11,166 nucleotides of DNA from Vicinamibacterales bacterium (lineage in GTDB: Bacteria; Acidobacteriota; Vicinamibacteria; Vicinamibacterales; UBA8438). This document shows, piece after piece, positions 1 to 6,357 of the stretch. The stretch is from contig JASLOY010000067.1 of the NCBI GenBank assembly GCA_030745255.1, forward strand, positions 1 through 11,166. The letters run 5' to 3'. Below the pieces are notes generated by a model, which saw only the letters and a program-made list of their open reading frames with translations, searched no databases and had not been told where the DNA came from. Within the stretch, counting starts at the first letter, position 1, and every line of letters starts with the position of its first letter. Both the position numbers and the translations under genes were made by a program.

Positions 1-281
1 TGGGCGACGCGTTCGGACACGGGACGGGACACGGCCTGGGAATCGAAGTGCACGAGGCTCCCCGGATCGGGAAGCCGCGTCCGGCGCGCACGTCTCCGGG
101 TTCCCCTGGAACCCAGAAGGACGTGGAGGACCCCCGTCTCGAACCGGGAATGGTGTTTACAGTCGAACCGGGGGTTTATCTGCCAGGACGCGGTGGTGTT
201 CGGCTCGAGGACGACCTGGTCGTCACAGCCACGGGCTATGAGCTATTGACCAACGTGCCGTTGGACCTCCCCGTGGTCTAA
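1..281 (+). CDS. M24-family metallopeptidase (Xaa-Pro aminopeptidase/prolidase type), C-terminal fragment
   Basis: Only the last ~92 codons are present; the reading frame is open from base 3 and runs to TAA at 279-281, so the N-terminus lies left of the window. The fragment has the C-terminal half of the pita-bread fold: GHGTGHGLGIEVHEAP at the left edge, whose second GxGH histidine is a metal ligand in this family, then FTVEPGVY and GGVRLEDDL, whose glutamates are the last two ligands of the dinuclear metal site. The family removes or cleaves next to proline in peptides in the cytoplasm. Aminopeptidase P and prolidase cannot be told apart from this part. Between HEAPR and LEPGM there is a Pro/Gly/Ser-rich loop roughly 15 residues longer than I expect for the family. 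accB follows 39 bases downstream on the same strand; peptidase-accB-accC order is common in bacteria, often with efp between, which is absent here. Confidence 0.9.
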   Translation, partial: GDAFGHGTGHGLGIEVHEAPRIGKPRPARTSPGSPGTQKDVEDPRLEPGMVFTVEPGVYLPGRGGVRLEDDLVVTATGYELLTNVPLDLPVV

Positions 282-320
282 TGAGGGAGACGACGTTGCC
301 CGAACGCGGCGTGCGAAACC

Positions 321-761
321 ATGGATTTTGACGAGATCAGGAAGATTCTGGATCTGATGGAGGACCATGGTCTGGCCGAGTTCGAGCTGGAGCGGGAAGA
401 CCTCCATCTCCGGCTCCGCAAGGCAGAGGCGCCACGGAGCTCACCGTCATTTGCGCCCGAGGTCGGACGTCCGGTGTCTTCACCTCCTCAGCCGTCGACC
501 GGCGGGAGCGTCCCATCGGATGTGACGATCGTGGAGGCGCCGATTCTCGGTACCTTCTATCGAGCCAGCGCGCCAGATGCGTCCCCCTTCGTCGCGGTCG
601 GCGATGTCGTCAAGCCTGGTGACGTCCTGTGCATCATCGAGGCGATGAAGCTCATGAACGACATCAAGTCGGAGTTTGCCGGGGAGGTAGTGGACATCCT
701 CGTCGAGAACGGTCAGCCGGTGCAGTACGGCGAGCGCCTCTTCGCCATCCGACGTACGTAG
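321..761 (+). CDS. accB: Biotin carboxyl carrier protein of acetyl-CoA carboxylase
   Basis: A 146-residue BCCP, close to the usual 150-160. It carries covalently bound biotin between biotin carboxylase (AccC) and the carboxyltransferase, giving malonyl-CoA for fatty acid synthesis in the cytoplasm. Residues 1-36 match the conserved AccB N-terminus (MDFDEIRKILDLMEDHGLAE). Residues 38-66 are a Pro/Ser-rich flexible linker, and 68-144 form the biotinyl domain. EAMKLMNDI places the biotin acceptor at Lys110, and the thumb loop typical of AccB (ASAPDASPF, 82-90) is present, separating it from lipoyl domains and other BCCPs. The frame has a stop (TGA 282-284) just upstream and no other start codon before ATG 321, so the start is well determined. 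No good Shine-Dalgarno sits near it; the purine run GAGGGA is about 31 bases upstream. accC follows after 95 bases. Confidence 0.97.
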   Translation: MDFDEIRKILDLMEDHGLAEFELEREDLHLRLRKAEAPRSSPSFAPEVGRPVSSPPQPSTGGSVPSDVTIVEAPILGTFYRASAPDASPFVAVGDVVKPGDVLCIIEAMKLMNDIKSEFAGEVVDILVENGQPVQYGERLFAIRRT

Positions 762-840
762 CAGGAGGGCGAGCAACGTCAGTGAGGAAAAGCCGGCAGA
801 GCAGTCAGGTTTCCGTCTGACTTTTCCCCCTGCCTCCTGC
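761..840 (+). promoter_or_regulatory. Nested inverted repeat between accB and accC
   Basis: Three pairs of arms are nested in order: GCAGGAGG (761-768) with CCTCCTGC (833-840), GGAAAA (786-791) with TTTTCC (822-827), and GTCAG (804-808) with CTGAC (817-821) around an 8-base loop. All pairs are perfect, and the outer left arm overlaps the last base of the accB stop codon. The inner two pairs are contiguous on the right side but separated by 12 bases on the left. The RNA could fold into a long interrupted hairpin covering nearly the whole spacer. There is no U-tract after it, so it is not a classical terminator. It may be an attenuator, an RNA processing site that sets the AccB:AccC ratio, or a remnant of an intergenic repeat family; the sequence alone cannot decide. 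Confidence 0.5.
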
Positions 841-841
841 T

Positions 842-855
842 AGGGTTGGCACCCT
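842..855 (+). promoter_or_regulatory. accC: Small hairpin enclosing the accC Shine-Dalgarno
   Basis: AGGGT (842-846) and ACCCT (851-855) form a perfect 5-base-pair stem around the loop TGGC, ending one base before the ATG at 857. The left arm contains AGGG, the only Shine-Dalgarno-like run upstream of accC (11 bases between it and ATG). If the stem forms, it would hide the ribosome binding site, which would fit translational control of accC. A 5-bp stem is weak and could occur by chance. Confidence 0.35.
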
Positions 856-856
856 G

Positions 857-2221
857 ATGTTCAAGAAGATCTTGATCGCGAACCGGGGCGAGATCGCGCT
901 TCGGATCATTTATGCCTGCCGCGAGTTGGGTGTCAAGACGGTCGTCGCCCACTCCCGAGCCGACGAGCACAGCCTCCCGGTCCGATTCGCCGATGAGGAG
1001 GTCTGCATCGGACCTGCCTCCAGCCAGGACAGTTACCTGAACGTGCCGGCCGTCATCACCGCGGCCGAAATCACTGGTGCCGACGCCATCCATCCTGGCT
1101 ATGGCTTCTTGTCGGAGAGTGCCTATCTGGCGGAGGCGTGTGACGCCTGCCGGATCACCTTCATTGGTCCGTCGGTCGACGTGCTGCGTCTCCTTGGAGA
1201 CAAGTCGCGAGCTCGACGCGCGATGCGCAAGGCGGGGCTCCCGGTCGTTCCAGGCAGCGAGTCGGTCGAGGATGCGGCTGTGGCCCGTCGCGCGGCCCGG
1301 CGGCTGGGCTACCCGGTCATCATCAAGGCGACGTCGGGCGGCGGAGGTCGTGGCATGCGGGTCGTCTGGAACGCCGACGACCTGCAGGAAGCGTTTCTGA
1401 CGGCCCGTCGGGAGGCGGAGGCGGCGTTTGGAGACGCGCGTGTCTACCTGGAGATCTACGTCGAGGAGCCGCGGCACATCGAGTTTCAGATTCTGGCCGA
1501 CGAGAGCGGGGCCACCGTGCATCTCGGCGAGCGGGAGTGCACGATCCAGAGACGGCACCAGAAGGTGCTCGAGGAGACCCCGTCGGTCGGGTTGAGCGAC
1601 CGGGTCCGTCAGCGGATGGGGAGGCTCGTCACGAAGGCGGCCCGGGCGGTCGGGTATGTCAATGCCGGGACCTTCGAGTTCCTGGTGGATCGGCGGGGCC
1701 GGTTCTACTTCATGGAGGCAAATGCCCGGCTCCAGGTCGAGCATCCGATCACCGAGATGGTGACCGGGGTGGACATCGTCAAGGAACAGATCCGTATCGC
1801 TGCCGGAGACGGGCTGTCGATTCGGCAGGCAGACGTGCACCACATGGGGCATGCCATCGAATGCCGGGTGAACGCCGAGCATCCTGAGACGTTCGCGCCC
1901 AGCCCTGGTCTCATTCGCACCTTCAGCCTGCCGGGCGGGCCGGGCATACGGGTGGACACGTTCGCGCACACCGACTGCACGGTGTCACCGCACTATGACT
2001 CGCTGGTGGCGAAAGTCATCGCGCACGGGCGGGACCGCCCGGAGGCGATCGACCGGATGCGGCGTACGCTCGAGATGACGGTGATTGAAGGCGTCGAAAC
2101 CTCGATTCCGCTGCATCTGCGCATTCTCGAGGACCGTGACTTCCTCGACGGTCGGTTCACGACGTCGTTTCTGGAGCGGTTCGTGCCGGGAGCCGTGTCC
2201 TTAAGGTCCGCGCATCAATAA
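857..2221 (+). CDS. accC: Biotin carboxylase subunit of acetyl-CoA carboxylase
   Basis: A 454-residue biotin carboxylase (E. coli AccC is 449), which uses ATP and bicarbonate to carboxylate biotin on AccB. The N-domain begins MFKKILIANRGEIALRII. The ATP-grasp part contains Lys116, the glycine-rich loop KATSGGGGRGM with Lys157, and HLGERECTIQRRHQKVLEE with Lys236. The metal and catalytic residues correspond to Glu274, Glu287, Asn289 and Arg291. The C-domain has GHAIECRVNAEHPETFAPSPG (331-351). The protein ends right after this module, with no fused biotinyl or carboxyltransferase domain, so it is a stand-alone AccC and not pyruvate or acyl-CoA carboxylase. One oddity is EANARLQVEH at 287-296 where most family members have EMNTR(L/I)QVEH; the catalytic Glu, Asn and Arg remain. 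It is 95 bases downstream of accB and surely functions with it. Confidence 0.97.
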   Translation: MFKKILIANRGEIALRIIYACRELGVKTVVAHSRADEHSLPVRFADEEVCIGPASSQDSYLNVPAVITAAEITGADAIHPGYGFLSESAYLAEACDACRITFIGPSVDVLRLLGDKSRARRAMRKAGLPVVPGSESVEDAAVARRAARRLGYPVIIKATSGGGGRGMRVVWNADDLQEAFLTARREAEAAFGDARVYLEIYVEEPRHIEFQILADESGATVHLGERECTIQRRHQKVLEETPSVGLSDRVRQRMGRLVTKAARAVGYVNAGTFEFLVDRRGRFYFMEANARLQVEHPITEMVTGVDIVKEQIRIAAGDGLSIRQADVHHMGHAIECRVNAEHPETFAPSPGLIRTFSLPGGPGIRVDTFAHTDCTVSPHYDSLVAKVIAHGRDRPEAIDRMRRTLEMTVIEGVETSIPLHLRILEDRDFLDGRFTTSFLERFVPGAVSLRSAHQ

Positions 2222-2366
2222 GTGCCCGTTTTGGGGTGTCGAGGCGTCGGGCCGGCAAGGCGCGACGAGGGAGAATGCCGGCAGTATTTGACCGAGAAGC
2301 AACACTGCCAGACGGAATGCATCGGCGGCCAACAAATGGGAAGTAATTCTTGCGCGGGCCCGTAGG
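2222..2366 (+). other. Intergenic spacer accC-thiE
   Basis: A 145-base spacer. I see no convincing promoter; TTGACC at 2288-2293 has no matching -10 element. I see no terminator with a T-tract and none of the conserved TPP riboswitch (thi-box) core that often precedes thiamine genes. A weak inverted repeat GGCAGT (2280-2285) / ACTGCC (2304-2309) has an 18-base loop and may be chance. Confidence 0.5.
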
Positions 2367-3014
2367 TTGAGCAAAAACGTGAACGCCTGGTCCCATCTGT
2401 ACGCGATCGTGGACGCCGGGGTGGCACGTCGGGCCGGTTGGGCGCCCTGTGACCTGGCCCGAGCGTATCTCGATGGGGGCGCGCGGCTGCTGCAGCTCCG
2501 CGCGACCGGCGTCGACCGTGCGACGCTGCTCGACTGGTGCCTGGAGATCGTCGGCCTCGCCGCGCCGGTTGGCGCACGCGTAATCGTCAATGACTTCTGT
2601 GACCTCGTGCTGATGGCCGGCGCAGACGGGGTGCACCTCGGGCAGGACGACCTCCCAGTGGAGACGGCGCGCCGGTTCCTGCGCCCAGGGGCGATCATCG
2701 GGCTGTCCACACATGATGACGAGCAGGTCGAGGCATCCGCACGTCAACCGCTGAGCTATGTGGCGATCGGACCGGTCTACGACACCGGGACCAAGGACAC
2801 CGGCCATGCGGCGGTTGGGTTGGAGGCGGTCCGACGGACGAGCGTTGCGGCTGGAACGCGTCCGGTGGTGGCGATTGGCGGCATCACCGTGGCCACGGCG
2901 CCCGACGTGATCGCGGCCGGTGCCGCCTCGGTAGCGGTCATCTCCGACCTGTTGATAGGCGGCGACCCCGCACGCCGCGTCAGCGAGTATCTGGACGCCC
3001 TCGGCGGCCCCTGA
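2367..3014 (+). CDS. thiE: Thiamine phosphate synthase
   Basis: A 215-residue TIM-barrel enzyme of normal length that joins HMP pyrophosphate and thiazole phosphate to form thiamine monophosphate in the cytoplasm. Family motifs in order: LYAIVD (11-16), LLQLRATG (41-48), IVNDFCDLVLMAGADGVHLGQDDLP, IIGLSTHDDEQ, YVAIGPVYDTGTKD (pyrophosphate/thiazole loop with Thr-x-Thr-Lys), VAIGGI and VAVIS. The position after QLRx is Thr47, where a pyrophosphate-binding Lys is normal (Lys61 in B. subtilis ThiE), and the usual NDRxD is NDFCD. The start is uncertain: TTG at 2367 or GTG at 2379, both in frame and both with poor Shine-Dalgarno; either leaves the first strand intact. No other thiamine genes are in the window. 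It converges with the AGCS symporter gene, 49 bases away. Confidence 0.92.
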   Translation: MSKNVNAWSHLYAIVDAGVARRAGWAPCDLARAYLDGGARLLQLRATGVDRATLLDWCLEIVGLAAPVGARVIVNDFCDLVLMAGADGVHLGQDDLPVETARRFLRPGAIIGLSTHDDEQVEASARQPLSYVAIGPVYDTGTKDTGHAAVGLEAVRRTSVAAGTRPVVAIGGITVATAPDVIAAGAASVAVISDLLIGGDPARRVSEYLDALGGP

Positions 3015-3024
3015 GCGCCCGAAG

Positions 3025-3051
3025 CCTGTAGCCTTACCTGGCCCTGTAGCC
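3025..3051. repeat. 9-base direct repeat in the convergent thiE / symporter gap
   Basis: CCTGTAGCC occurs at 3025-3033 and again at 3043-3051 in the 49-base gap between the two converging stop codons. No stem-loop with a T-tract is visible for either gene, so the expected shared terminator is not apparent. The repeat may be incidental. Confidence 0.45.
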
Positions 3052-3063
3052 GAGGAGGTGACG

Positions 3064-4767
3064 TCAGTGAGGCGGCTGCGAGCTCCACGGCTTACGCGCG
3101 AAGTAGCTCTTCATCAGCTCCCGCGTCTTGCCCGAGAGCATGACGAGCGCCAGCAGATTCGGCAGAATCACGACGCTCAGCGCGATGTCACCCAGGTCCC
3201 AGACGGCGGCTGGGGCGATGACCGTTCCCAGAAAGACCATGCCGACATACACGAACCGGTAGGGCAGGATGGCCCGTTTTCCAAACAGGTATGCTGCGCA
3301 ACGGTCGCCATAGTAGCTCCACGAGATCGCGGTGGAGATGGCGAACAATATCACCGAGAGCACGACGATGAAGCCGCCCCAGTCGCCGAGGGGTGAGAGT
3401 CCGCGCTGGAATCCAAGCTGCGTCAACGGGGCGCCGCCTTCGGGGGCATCACCGTAGAGCACGGCGTAGCTTGTGCCGTCGTCCGATGTGGCGACTCCTG
3501 CGGCCGGATCAATGATGCCGTCAAAAACTTGGGTTTGCGCCTCGTCGGTGAAGAAGCGCTCGACGGGCACATCGTGCCACGCAAACACCGCCTGTCCTGC
3601 ATTGATGGCCTGGAGCCCGTCGTCGATACGGATTTGCAGTGGAGCCTCGGTTTCCTCGAATGCGCCGTCGGCTGCTGGCACGACATACGACAGGTCACCT
3701 CCGGCTACCGTCAGCTCCGACGGGACTCGATCATCGTAGACACCGGTGATGATGAGGACGAAGCAGGTCATCGTGACGATCACGATCGTGTCGATGAACG
3801 GCTCAACCAGGCCCACGACGCCTTCCGACACCGGTTCGTCGGTCTTTGCGGCGGCGTGGGCAATCGGGGCCGAGCCCTGTCCTGCCTCGTTCGAAAACAG
3901 TCCCCGGTTGACACCCCAGTTGAGCGTGACGAGCAGCACGCCGATCCCGGTGCCGGCCACCCCGGCGGTCGGGTTGAACGCTTCGCTGAGGATGAGCCCG
4001 AGGGTCGGAATCACGGCGCCCGGGTTCATGAGGATGATGAGCAGCGCGGAGAACACGTAGATGCCGGCCATGAGCGGGGCCAGAATGCCGGTGACGCGAC
4101 CGATGCGGGTGATGCCGCCCAGAATGACCGCCGCGACAACCGAGGCTGCCAGCAGGCCCGTGACCACATTCGGGGTCCCGAAATTGGACTGCATCGTGTC
4201 GGCCAGCGTGTTGGCCTGGACGGCGTTGCCAGTCACAAATGCGGTGAAGCCAAGCGCGACGGCAAAAAATACGGCCATCCACCTCCATCCCTCGCCGAGT
4301 CCGCGCTCGATGTAGTACATCGGGCCGCCGGCCACCGTGCCCTCGTGCTTGTGAGTCTCGGCCGTCACCTCCCTGTACTGCTGGGCCAGCGTCACTTCGG
4401 AGAATTTCGTTGCGGCGCCGAGGAGCGCCGTCATCCACATCCAGAACAGCGCACCCGGTCCGCCGTAATGGATGGCCCAGGCCGCCCCGGCGATGTTGCC
4501 GATGCCCACTGTCGCCGACAACGCCGTGGTGAGAGCCTGGAAGTGGGAGACGTCGCCAGGTTCATTGGGGTCGTCGTACCGACCGCTTGCCACGGCGAAG
4601 CCATGAGCGAGACGGGACACCTGCACGAAGCCGAGTCGGACCGTCAGGAAGAGGCCAGTGCCCAGGAGTGCGATGACCTTCAGCGGGACAACCTGCTCGC
4701 CCACGGGGACGCCGAAACTGTCGACGTAAAACTTGATCGTCTGGATGAGCTGCTCGATGCTGTCCAT
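3064..4767 (-). CDS. AGCS-family sodium:amino acid (alanine/glycine) symporter with extra acidic domain
   Basis: A 567-residue inner-membrane symporter of the alanine-or-glycine:cation symporter family (LeuT fold), importing a small amino acid with Na+. The signature region is clear: FQALTTALSATVGIGNIAGAAWAIHYGGPGALFWMW (76-111, quoted from several pieces of the family motif), then KFSEVTLAQQYR, GGPMYYIERGLG, and NWGVNRGLFSNEAGQGSAPIAHAAAKTDEP (283-312). About eleven membrane helices can be picked out by hydrophobicity. Typical members are 440-540 residues. The extra length is mostly an insert at about residues 344-447, between the helix ending LIITGVY and the segment LTQLGFQRGLSP. By topology it should be outside the membrane; it has about 20 Asp/Glu and 3 Arg. 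The ATG at 4767 follows a GAGGCGGG run. The NSS transporter gene lies 119 bases upstream on the same strand. Exact substrate is unknown. Confidence 0.93.
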   Translation of the reverse strand: MDSIEQLIQTIKFYVDSFGVPVGEQVVPLKVIALLGTGLFLTVRLGFVQVSRLAHGFAVASGRYDDPNEPGDVSHFQALTTALSATVGIGNIAGAAWAIHYGGPGALFWMWMTALLGAATKFSEVTLAQQYREVTAETHKHEGTVAGGPMYYIERGLGEGWRWMAVFFAVALGFTAFVTGNAVQANTLADTMQSNFGTPNVVTGLLAASVVAAVILGGITRIGRVTGILAPLMAGIYVFSALLIILMNPGAVIPTLGLILSEAFNPTAGVAGTGIGVLLVTLNWGVNRGLFSNEAGQGSAPIAHAAAKTDEPVSEGVVGLVEPFIDTIVIVTMTCFVLIITGVYDDRVPSELTVAGGDLSYVVPAADGAFEETEAPLQIRIDDGLQAINAGQAVFAWHDVPVERFFTDEAQTQVFDGIIDPAAGVATSDDGTSYAVLYGDAPEGGAPLTQLGFQRGLSPLGDWGGFIVVLSVILFAISTAISWSYYGDRCAAYLFGKRAILPYRFVYVGMVFLGTVIAPAAVWDLGDIALSVVILPNLLALVMLSGKTRELMKSYFARKPWSSQPPH

Positions 4768-4803
4768 GGACCCGCCTCACGCCAAGTGTGCGCCGTTGCA
4801 GTT

Positions 4804-4813
4804 CGGTCGACCG
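4804..4813. promoter_or_regulatory. 10-base perfect palindrome upstream of the AGCS symporter gene
   Basis: CGGTCGACCG reads the same on both strands and lies about 36 bases before the symporter ATG (4767, - strand). It could be a binding site for a dimeric regulator. A 10-base palindrome in GC-rich DNA can also be chance, and I see no recognisable promoter next to it. Confidence 0.25.
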
Positions 4814-4859
4814 TGTCTGTGCCCGCGCATCCTGAACCGAGCCGCGGTCGCAGGTACCC

Positions 4860-4878
4860 AACGGCCGTCTCCGCCGTT
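4860..4878 (-). terminator. Hairpin just after the NSS transporter gene, possible weak terminator
   Basis: On the - strand AACGGC (4878-4873) and GCCGTT (4865-4860) form a perfect 6-bp stem with a 7-base loop, starting 8 bases after the TAA of the NSS gene. It lacks a following U-tract, so it may slow or stabilise the transcript rather than end it; the two transporter genes could still be co-transcribed. Confidence 0.3.
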
Positions 4879-4886
4879 TCTACCAA

Positions 4887-6260
4887 TTACCCAGACGCGA
4901 CGGTATACACCGCGAAGCCGATGATGACGGCGATCGCAGCCGGGCAGATCCAGCGGATCAGGATGCTCCACACGTGTCGGCCGGGGAAATCCCTCCCGTG
5001 CAGCTCCACCTCCGTAATTGCCTGATCCGCTCGCCAGATCCAGCCGACGAATACCGCGGTCAGCAGCCCGCCGATTGGAAGCGCGAATTCGTTCCAGACG
5101 GTGGCCATCACGGTCAGGAAATCGATTCCGAGGCCTGGGAGCGTCCCCAAGGAAGCGACGGCGCCGTTGCCGAGCGCCGAGGGAATCGCGATCAGAAAGA
5201 CGGCAGTCGTCACCAGCAGCACTGCCCGGCGCCTTGGCCACTTGTGGACGTCGATGAAATGCGCCACGGGCACCTCCAGCAAGGAGATGGTCGAGGTCAG
5301 CGCCGCCATCGTCAAGAGGATGAAGAACGCGGCGCCAAAGAGCTGGCCGCCCGGCAAGGTCGCGAACAGGCGGGGCAGCACCGTGAAGATCAGCCCCGGT
5401 CCGCCGGCGCTCGGGTCGAACCCCGCGATGGAGAACCCGGACGGAAAGATAATGAAGCCGGCGAGCAAGGCCATCGATGTGTCGAGCAGCACGACCCAGC
5501 AGGCGGCAGACACGATGCTTTCGCGCTTGCTCAGGTAGCTCCCATAGGTCAGCATGGCGCCCATGCCGAGGCTGAGCGAAAAAAATGCCTGCCCGAGCGC
5601 AGCGAGGAGAACCATCGGGTCGAGCAGACGCGAGAAGTCTGGCCGGAGGTAATAGGCCAGCCCCTCGGCAGCCCCCGGGAGCGTGGTGGCTCTGACCGCC
5701 AACATCAGCAGGAGGGCGATGAGCGCCGGCATCATCAACTTGGTGACCCGCTCGATGCCGGACTGAACTCCGCCGAGCAGCACGGTTGCCGTTGTGCCGA
5801 GCACGAGGAGCGTCAGACCAACGCTGAGCGGCCCGTTGGCGGTGAATGTGGCGAAGAATGTGCCGACCGCCTCGGCATCGCCCGTCACGGCACCGCTTCC
5901 GGCAAACCAGATATAGGCGACCGACCAGCCGGCGATGACCGAGTAGAACGACAAGATACCGGCACCGGCGAGCACGCCGACGAGACCGACCAGCCACCAG
6001 CGGGTGTTCGGTCTGATCGCGGCGTAGGAGCCGACCGGGTCGAGCTGCGCGTGGCGGCCGATGACGAGCTCGGCCACCATGATCGGCAGGCAGATCAGGA
6101 GGACGCACAGGAGGTAGACGAGCACAAAAACGGCGCCGCCGCCCTGGCCGACCTGGGTCGGGAATCCCCAGATGTTGCCCAGTCCTACGGCGGAGCCGGC
6201 GGCCGCCAGGATGAACCCGGCTTTCGAGCCCCAGGTTCCGCGTTCAGCGGTGGTTGCCAT
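4887..6260 (-). CDS. NSS/SNF-family sodium-dependent transporter (11-helix bacterial type)
   Basis: A 457-residue Na+-coupled symporter of the neurotransmitter:sodium symporter family; bacterial members (LeuT, MhsT, Tyt1) take up amino acids. TM1 shows GSAVGLGNIWGFPTQ (22-36), TM6 shows GQAFFSLSLGMGAMLTYGSYLSKRE (223-247), and TM8 has the Ser/Thr-rich Na+ site stretch LTSTISLLEVPVAHFID (321-337). About eleven helices are seen, the last at about 431-455, so the twelfth helix of LeuT is lacking, as in MhsT and Tyt1. The outer-gate arginine of the usual NIWRFP motif (LeuT Arg30) is Gly32, whereas the likely partner acid of TM10 (LeuT Asp404) seems kept at Asp380. The GFP variant occurs, to my memory, in a subgroup of bacterial NSS proteins. 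No clear ribosome binding site precedes ATG 6260. Substrate cannot be read from sequence. Confidence 0.94.
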   Translation of the reverse strand: MATTAERGTWGSKAGFILAAAGSAVGLGNIWGFPTQVGQGGGAVFVLVYLLCVLLICLPIMVAELVIGRHAQLDPVGSYAAIRPNTRWWLVGLVGVLAGAGILSFYSVIAGWSVAYIWFAGSGAVTGDAEAVGTFFATFTANGPLSVGLTLLVLGTTATVLLGGVQSGIERVTKLMMPALIALLLMLAVRATTLPGAAEGLAYYLRPDFSRLLDPMVLLAALGQAFFSLSLGMGAMLTYGSYLSKRESIVSAACWVVLLDTSMALLAGFIIFPSGFSIAGFDPSAGGPGLIFTVLPRLFATLPGGQLFGAAFFILLTMAALTSTISLLEVPVAHFIDVHKWPRRRAVLLVTTAVFLIAIPSALGNGAVASLGTLPGLGIDFLTVMATVWNEFALPIGGLLTAVFVGWIWRADQAITEVELHGRDFPGRHVWSILIRWICPAAIAVIIGFAVYTVASG

Positions 6261-6309
6261 TAGCCACAGAAGGGTACACGAAACCTGTGCACTCCGTTGT
6301 CCTGGAATC

Positions 6310-6357
6310 GGAGACAGAGGTCAGGAACGACGCGACCGTTACCGATCTCCTGTCTCC
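6310..6357 (-). promoter_or_regulatory. Inverted repeat spanning the coaE stop codon
   Basis: GGAGACAG (6310-6317) and CTGTCTCC (6350-6357) are perfect 8-base inverted copies with a 32-base spacer. On the - strand the left arm lies in the last codons of coaE and the right arm in the spacer before the NSS transporter gene, so the coaE stop codon (TAA, 6341-6339) sits in the loop. No U-tract follows. It may be an imperfect terminator, an mRNA-stabilising 3' structure or a protein site. Confidence 0.35.

Noticed and set aside
779..1969. Long open frame on the - strand opposite accC (396 codons)
   Set aside because: It lies wholly antisense to a clear accC, is rich in Arg/Pro/His with no recognisable domain, and is what GC-rich coding DNA gives on its other strand.
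2222..2366. Possible TPP riboswitch before thiE
   Set aside because: The conserved thi-box elements, such as the CTGAGA-type core, are not present, and no convincing multi-helix structure is seen.
3015..3063. Shared bidirectional terminator between the converging thiE and AGCS genes
   Set aside because: No stem-loop with flanking A/T runs can be found; only a 9-base direct repeat.
3529..5025. Open frame of 498 codons on the + strand opposite the AGCS symporter
   Set aside because: Also an antisense shadow; it runs across the intergenic gap into the next gene and has no recognisable domain.
4974..6263. Open frame of 429 codons on the + strand opposite the NSS transporter
   Set aside because: Antisense shadow: composition dominated by Arg, Gln, Glu, Gly and His, no family motif, while the opposite strand encodes a full transporter.
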